A stretch of 64,000 nt of DNA from Nageia nagi. Lineage: Eukaryota; Pinophyta. The notes under the pieces are model-generated. The model was given only the letters and a program-made list of their open reading frames with translations, was not told the origin of the DNA and did not search any database. This document shows, one piece after another, positions 57,538 to 64,000 of this stretch (positions within the stretch are counted from its first letter, which is position 1; the number at the start of each line of letters is the position of its first letter). A program made the position numbers and the translations under genes. The DNA is taken from positions 71,858,001 through 71,922,000 of the forward strand of contig JBITNC010000001.1 in assembly GCA_050084985.1 (NCBI GenBank), read 5' to 3'.

Positions 57538-57960
57538 CTACTGGAGTTCTTCGATCCCTTCCAAGTTTATCATTTTCTCATTGATCCTAAACTTTATTTG
57601 TAAAGTCTTGTAATTAGAGGTAATTTCCCTTAATGCATACAACCATTGCACTCCTAGTATAATTTGTGGTACCTCTTCTATTGGTAGAACATAAAAATCT
57701 TCCTTAAATTTATTATTTCCTAATTCAATTGTCAATTCCTTCACAATTTCTTTATAGGTGTCTTCTTCATTATTACCCATGGCTACTATGAATTGTTCAA
57801 TTTCTTCAACTGCGAGTCATTTGAATTTTATGAATGATTGGTCTATGAAACTATGTGTTACACCTCCATATAGTAAATCTAGTACATCCTTTTCATTGAA
57901 TTTCCTTTTAATTTTGATTATGATATATTTTTACTTCCTCTTTAGGGTAACCAATGATGC
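57538..57960 (-). pseudogene. Inner gypsy aspartic protease
   Basis: An 80-codon frame (57538-57780) gives IELGNNKFKEDFYVLPIEEV, then PQIILGVQWLYAL, the C-terminal part of a retroviral-type protease. Just upstream the active-site region reads LLYGGVTHSFID, in which the catalytic Asp of the usual D-S/T-G-A-T-H motif is Tyr. Confidence 0.75.
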
Positions 57961-58730
57961 CTTCTAGAAGGGTTCTATGTTAAAAACCTAATGAGTGATG
58001 TTGTGAATTAGAAGACCATGTATGTAATGAATATGTCTATATGGTGACATTGTTACCCTTATTGCCATTGCTATGTATGGGAGATAAGAATTCCCCATTG
58101 GTAAAACTTTAAAATTATCACTACAACTATGACATCTAGTCACAAATGGTTCCTAATTGTTAAATAGGCTTGTAAAATTCCCTTAAGATGCCAATGTCTG
58201 GTCAAGATTGGTCTTGAAATGTAAATTAGATGTGTAGTATGCTAATGTCCACCTTAAAACTCAAAATCAATCTTCATAATGATTGAACAAACCCTTTGTA
58301 GCTAGAACTAGGCCTTTCTCATCCCAATGAATCCCTTATACCTCCTTAGAATGTAGACCTAGGTCATACAAATCATAAAATTGATAAAAAAAATGCAAAA
58401 TTTCAAAAATGTAGCTTTTCCAAGTTGAACGATTCACTTGAAAGTCCTCAAATTTAAAATGTGATTAAAATAGGTCTAATGTATGGCTAGAAGAGTGTGA
58501 TATGCCTCCTAGTCCTCCAGCATATCAATCCTAGTATCTAGATCTATCATATTCATTTCCAAACCCTCAATGTTTACCTCCAATGGATAAAATTCACAAA
58601 ATTTCTCAATTGGATAACCAAAACATTTAGTAATTCTTACCAATAATAAGAGAAAGATTTTAGCTCTTCAACTCCAACTCAAAACCCTCCATGAATGATT
58701 TCCTTGAGTCCAAAAATATGGCAAAATCAA
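57961..58730 (-). other. Inner gypsy 5' internal region without gag
   Basis: Where gag should lie there are only about 770 bp without recognisable capsid or zinc-knuckle sequence. Gag has been deleted or the element was non-autonomous. Confidence 0.6.
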
Positions 58731-58743
58731 GGCTCTGATACCA
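58731..58743 (-). other. Primer-binding site of inner gypsy
   Basis: rc tggtatcagagcc, a perfect initiator tRNA-Met complement, one base from the LTR. Confidence 0.88.
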
Positions 58744-58744
58744 T

Positions 58745-60257
58745 TGTAATGAAGTTTTCTAGGGTTCACTCCTCAAATGTATCTTAGGAGAGGTATGTTT
58801 GGATTATAGCTTTAGAATTTCTCCAAACAAGCTCAACCAAGCATAAAATATCTAACAACATGCTAGGAATGATAAATATGATATCAAACTTTCAAAAAAT
58901 ACCTTCAAATCCAATATCTAGCTATGGTGAGCAAATATGATAATAATGTAAGAAAATATCTCTAGTATTCCAAAGACTCAATCAAGGAGCAAAATAGTAA
59001 CTTAAACAATGAAATAGTACTCCATAAATCCAACATTTCAGTTAAGAAGCCAAAATAGAGATTAAGAAATGCAAATATCACTCTAGATCTAATGTTTAAC
59101 TAGGAAGAGAAAATAACAATTCAATAATGTAATTATACTTCTAAATCCAATATCCAAGAACAAAGAGATAAGTATCAAGATATTGATGGTAAAATGTAAT
59201 TGTATTCAATATAAAAAGAGTAGCATAGTTACAATAGTTTTGTTTACCTAAGAAGCTTATAGTAAGACTAACTCCAATAGGGTTATTTCATATGGATCTC
59301 CCTCACCAATACCAGAAGTAGTAAGGCACAAAACATGTCTCCTCTATAACAACTATGATGGAACCAACAATGTTTCTCTCAATATGGCTAGAGTAAGTTC
59401 AAAGGTAGCCTCTTTTACCCTCAATACCTCAAATGCAAGTTTTCCTACAAGTGGCAAATATAAAGTCTCTACTCAATTATATTCAAATAAAAGGGGTTTA
59501 ATAACAATATTTAGCATATCTCATAATGACTAAGTATACTCCTTTTATTGATGAGGATGATCATATTCTAATCTTTCATTGAGATGATCTAATAGTGGAG
59601 AGATGTGATCTATGTGCTCATGCTTGCAATGTCCAAGATGGGGCACCTTGGGATGAATGAAATCACATCCAAGGACCAAGAATTCCCACATCTAAGAGGG
59701 GGTGATGTTGGAACACCTTATGATCAATTCCATAGGTCCAAGTATCAAGGAGGACCAATGTGGGATCTTGAGATACTCACATGCATAATGTCCATGCTAG
59801 GGAGCCATCCACTTGCCTCAAGATTACCAATGTCTAGTTTGAAGTGCCACATCCAACCTTGAAGCTCCAAATGATCTCTTAATTAGTGTAATCATCTAGG
59901 GGATGCTCTACCTTGAAGAGGGAATCACTAATGACTAGAGATACATTAAATACCAATATTACAATTATCAAGGTAAAAATATGCAACATCTCTTTTAAGG
60001 AGACTAATATTCCATTTACAAATATAATTTCTTGAGAATTACAAATACATCATTATTGGAATTTAGTAATAAACTAAATACAAAATAAATAAATAAAAGG
60101 GCCATTTATTCCATAATAAGAGCTTTGCCAAGTCTCTAAGTGTAATTTATATCATTTTGGTCAATTTCTATCAAATTATACAAAATCACACCTAAATTAA
60201 TGTTTCCATTTATTAGAAGTAAAATAGGGAAAACATCTAAAAAATAGACATATTACA
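58745..60257 (-). repeat. Inner gypsy 5' LTR
   Basis: 1,513 bp homologous to 53198-54658 with numerous substitutions and indels. Confidence 0.85.
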
Positions 60258-60978
60258 AATGAATACCAAAACAAGCTCAAAATGAAAGAACAATGGCCAA
60301 AATGGTTGATCGTCTAGCTTAATGGCTAGATCCAGTGTCTCTACAAGTTGAAAATATCTCTCCAAGCTTGATGTCACACTTATGAGGTTGCAAAGGAATA
60401 TTGAAGGTATTCACAAGAGTTGATGAGTCTCCATGACTGGTAGGGGCTTAATAAGGCTCCACTAAAGGGGTATGAAAGTTTGATGAGGCTTATGATCCAG
60501 AGAACAAAGAAAATAATGTTCAAATATGATAAGAGAATAATTAAGTATGCAAAAGATATCCCCAACATGCATCCACCTCCTTAAATAGTTGGAATTCACC
60601 CCTAGAGGCTAAACATCACACCTAGGGATATCCCCCTTTCCCTTATGACTCCCCAAACTTGGATATTTCATCCTTTGGTTCATGCCTTGATCTTAGGAAG
60701 CATGAAATGAATCTTATATGGCATAAAAATACTCCTATCCTACTCAAGGAGGGAAACATCCCTCTTGGGGATCATAATTTGGTCCATGGGATCCATAGCT
60801 TTCCCATCCTTGAGATTTAAATTAAATAATAAATCATGCCCACACTTTCCTAAAAGAGGGGCTTACAAATGAAATATCTCCTAAATTACAAATGAAATAT
60901 CTCCTAAATTACAAATGAATCCTAATTAATACAAAAATATATTGTTCATTATGTAATTTTTTATTTTGGGACATTACA
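60258..60978 (-). repeat. Outer gypsy 3' LTR, right piece
   Basis: Ends with acattaca, the same terminus as the inner element's LTRs (rc TGTAATGTCCC). It is followed by a PPT-like rc ttttggggatgatag and the coding region. Confidence 0.72.
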
Positions 60979-60989
60979 ATTCTATCATC

Positions 60990-62100
60990 CCCAAAATTTC
61001 TTACCCTCAAGTAATTTAGTGTTGGATGTATAAGAATATCTGATCCTTCCTATGTAGCATCTTCCACTGGTAGGCCTCTCCATTTAATCAAATATTCCTT
61101 GAAAAATCTAGATCTCAATCTCCATTCCTTAGTCTCTAATACTTCTTTAGGTACTAATTTTAGCTTCCCTCCATCATTAAGAGGTGGAAACTTTTGTGAA
61201 GGTGTTATGTGTTTTCCAATTACTTTCTTCATGCATGAGATATGAAAAACATTTTGAATCTTGCTTATAGTTAGTAGTTCTATCTCATAAGTTACTCCTA
61301 CCACCTTCTATAGTACTTTGTATGGGAAAAAGAAATGTGATTTTAACTTTTAGAACCCTTCCTTTTGAGTGTATATTATCTATATGGTTGTAGTCTAAAA
61401 TAAACCATATCCCCTTCTTTAAATTTACATCTAGTCCTTTGCTAGTCTATGTACTTCTTTTGCTGATTCTATGCTAGCTGTATGTTTTATTTTAAATCTC
61501 TCATGATGTCTCAATTTTCCTATAATAAGTATTTAGTTTTTGGGACTTTGTTATCATTAAAAATAATTTCTTCAAATTGGGAGCTTCATATCCATATAGT
61601 GCATAAAAGGAGACATTTTGATGATCATATGATAAATAAAATTATAGTAAAAGTCTCCTAAATGTACCATTTTACCCATGCTTATTTTATCATGAAATAT
61701 AACTACTTAAGTATCCTTCCAAGTGCCTTCCAATCATTTGTTTACTATCTATGTTTTCCCATCAGTTTGGGCATGGTAGCTAGTACTTAGGATCAAATTT
61801 ATTCCAATAAGTTTGAAGAGCTCTTGCCAAAATAAGCTAGTAAATCAACTTTCCTATCACTCATGATTTTCTTAAGAAAACCATGAAGTTTGAATACTTA
61901 TTTGAAAAATATTTCATCCACTTGCATGGCTATATATGTAGCTAAAATAATGAAGAAATATGCAATTTTATTTAATCTTTCAACAATTACTAGAATACAT
62001 CTTTACCTTGGGTTTTGGTTAGTCTTATGATGAAGTCCATTAAATGCTCTCCTATTTTTGCTTTGAATTGGGAGAGGTTGCAAAATGCTAGCTAGGTGTT
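60990..62100 (-). pseudogene. Outer gypsy integrase and chromodomain
   Basis: The frame at 61050-61304 reads YEIELLTISKIQNVFHISCM, then KLVPKEVLETKEWRLRSRFF and KEYLIKWRGLPVEDAT. This is the integrase C-terminus fused to a chromodomain (W-R-LRSR, YLIKWRGLP). Integrase core fragments, heavily disrupted, run to about 62050. Confidence 0.8.
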
Positions 62101-62559
62101 CCTTGTTATCCTTGTTTTACTAAAAAATTTCATTCTTTCACATGCCTCCAAACATCATCCTTTAGCCCCCTCTATGCAAATCTCTCTCTCAACAATTTGT
62201 ATATCTTGAGTATCCTTGGTGTCCTACCATTGGTGCATCATGGAGAGGGATAATATTTTCTCCTTCATTTTAGATTTTATAACTAAGAAAATTTAATCTT
62301 TGAAAAATACATGCTTCCTTTACTTTGAATTCTCTTTTAGTGTGTATCCCTCCAAAATACTAGAGAAAAGAATTTTTTCATATTCAATCATGATTGTTAA
62401 TTTCCAATCTAGATGGAGAATGACCATGAAGTGAAAAGAGGGATTGAAAATAGATCATTAGCAATAATATTTTTATTACCCTAACATATACTATCTTGAA
62501 ATCATAATCCTAGAGTTTACTCACCCATATTTGCTATTTTCATTGAGTTCTTTCTAGGC

Positions 62560-63880
62560 TAGGAGGTACTTGAGATTGTTGTGGTCCATTTTAACCAAAC
62601 ATTTACCATATACCAAATATTTTTGAATTTAGTCAAGGCATGCATGATAGCCAACATATCCTTATCATATATATTAATATCTTTCTAATAGGGTGTAATT
62701 CCTACTCTCATAGGTAATTGGCTATCCTTTTTGCCTAAGGATTGCCCCAATTCCAAATCTGATACATCAAAAACCATAGTAAAGGGTAAAGAGAAATATA
62801 GAATGGCTAGGAAAGGAAAAGAATACATTACTTATTTGAGTTTCTCAAAATCCTTTTAGGGTTTTTCATTCCATGTGAATACCTTACTTTGGTAAGCTCC
62901 ATCAAAGAAAAAAAAGTTGGAGAATTTATGAATAAACCTCTGATAATAATTATACAAACCTAATAATCCTATTAGTGTATCATGGTGGTGGGCATGGGAT
63001 AATTTTTAATAGTTGCAATCTTATGTTGATCCATATATAGCCTTCATGATTGATCATGTACCCCAAATATAAAATTTTCTTCATGCCAAACTCACATTTG
63101 GACCTCTTGGTGAAAAAATAATATTGTTCCAAGATTTTTAGAATAAAATCTAAGTGTTGCAAATGCTCTTCCCATGTTTGGCTATAAATGAGGATTTCAT
63201 CAAGTAATATAATACATAATCTCTCAATTGTTCCCTTAAGATATAGTTCATTGCTAAATGAAAAGTGGTTCAGAGTATTAGTTAATCCAAACATCATAAC
63301 CAAGAATTTGAAATGACCATAATGACACCTAAAGGCCATTTAATGAATGTCACTCTCCCTCATGCATATATGATGATATCTTGATATAAAATCTACATTC
63401 AAGAAGTATGACACCATGAATCTCATCAATTAGTTTGTACACCCTTGGAATCAAATATCTATTTTTTTTTTATATTTTCTTTTGTGTACCCCGTAGTCAA
63501 TGCACATCCTTAGTGTCCTATCCTTCTTCTTAATTAATACTATTGATAAAGGGAAAGAGGTTAGAGCTCAAAAAATGAATCCCATATTTTAAGCTCCTAT
63601 TATCTATTAATCTCATCTTTATATGCATATGGGTTCCTATATGGTGTGATCATAACTAGTTTTTTTCTAACCTTTGGCTCAATAATATGCTCAAATTCCT
63701 CTTTCTGAAGTAATCCCTTGGACATATCTCCAAACACCATATCATGATCATCCAAAATTGAGTGGATATTAGGATGGAAAGGATTACTTACTTGAGTGGA
63801 TGATGTAGGCATGCCCTTAATCATGTAAAATGTGAATTCCCACTCCATGTTGTATCTCCTTAGAATCTTTTTCATTTTAT
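62560..63880 (-). pseudogene. Outer gypsy reverse transcriptase and RNase H
   Basis: 63600-63875 gives the RT N-terminal region (VFGDMSKGLLQKEEFEHIIE, then PYRNPYAYKDEI). 62980-63339 gives YGHFKFLVMMFGLTN, then LLDEILIYSQTWEEHLQHLD, KRSKCEFGM and YLGYMINHEG. The catalytic F/YxDD box is LLDE, with the second Asp changed to Glu. RNase H fragments near 62640-62830 include IYDKDMLAIMHALTKFK. The stretch between the two RT frames is frame-disrupted. Confidence 0.82.
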
Positions 63881-64000
63881 GAGATGATATAATTTAAGGT
63901 GTTTGAACCTTCATTCTTTTTAGATATGGGTATCATGGCATGCCATTTCCCCTACTTTTTCCATTTGTATTCTACATATAATGCTTTTTCTTTCTCTTTA

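Larger units (their letters stand above)
53198..60257 (-). mobile_element. Inner Ty3/gypsy chromodomain element (7,060 bp)
   Basis: Two LTRs of about 1.46 and 1.51 kb, both starting tgtaat and ending ttaca on the forward strand. Flanks gatga and aatga form a TSD with one mismatch. The internal region of only about 4.1 kb has primer site, protease, RT, RNase H, integrase and chromodomain, but no recognisable gag. The LTRs differ at many positions, so it is older than B and D. Confidence 0.85.
53033..64000 (-). mobile_element. Outer Ty3/gypsy chromodomain element, partial in window
   Basis: The 3' LTR (53033-53197 plus 60258-60978) is interrupted by the inner gypsy element. Beyond it, at higher coordinates, lie integrase C-terminus with chromodomain, integrase, RNase H and RT. 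Protease, gag and the 5' LTR lie right of the window. It inserted into the L1 ORF1 remnant. Confidence 0.8.

Overview
The window is an AT-rich stretch of a eukaryotic nuclear genome, almost certainly a large, repeat-rich seed-plant genome (possibly a gymnosperm, low confidence). No intact host gene, tRNA or rRNA was recognised. Nearly everything identifiable is a retrotransposon: Ty1/copia elements with tRNA-iMet primer sites, Ty3/gypsy chromodomain elements, plant L1 LINEs and an RTE-like LINE. All are inactivated by stops, frameshifts or deletions. Assignments rest on reading translations, LTR termini, primer-binding sites (PBS), polypurine tracts (PPT) and target-site duplications (TSD) by eye.

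Layout. 1-4059: unassigned AT-rich DNA with a 41-bp tandem repeat. 4060-5930: RTE-like LINE relic (+). 6491-7854: 3' end of a copia element (F, -), cut by the LTR and leader of another (E, +, from 7855). 11333-11819: solo copia LTR (+). 14298-43178: a nested copia stack. The old element A (-) holds B (16020-25000, +, TSD ttacc), C (25084 to about 29565, -, lacking its 5' end) and D (30512-39748, -, TSD taagg). 43900-48961: degenerate L1 LINE (+). 49000-51085: a pair of diverged direct repeats around unassigned DNA. 51440-53032: L1 ORF1 remnant (-), interrupted by a gypsy element (from 53033, running off the right edge, -). A second gypsy element (53198-60257, -) sits inside that element's 3' LTR.

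B and D are the youngest copies, with LTR pairs differing at roughly 2% of positions by eye count. They share a very long (about 3 kb) leader between PBS and gag. This leader is bounded by good splice-donor and splice-acceptor sequences, so it may be an intron. In B it carries a captured, cDNA-like fragment of a host prolidase (Xaa-Pro dipeptidase) gene in sense orientation. Both elements have a 3'-UTR minisatellite in which every unit can fold into a hairpin, and the stems show compensatory changes. The LTRs share a palindrome upstream of the TATA box. B and D share two in-frame TAG codons in pol, and each has lost a different integrase catalytic residue. They look like members of a lineage mobilised in trans.
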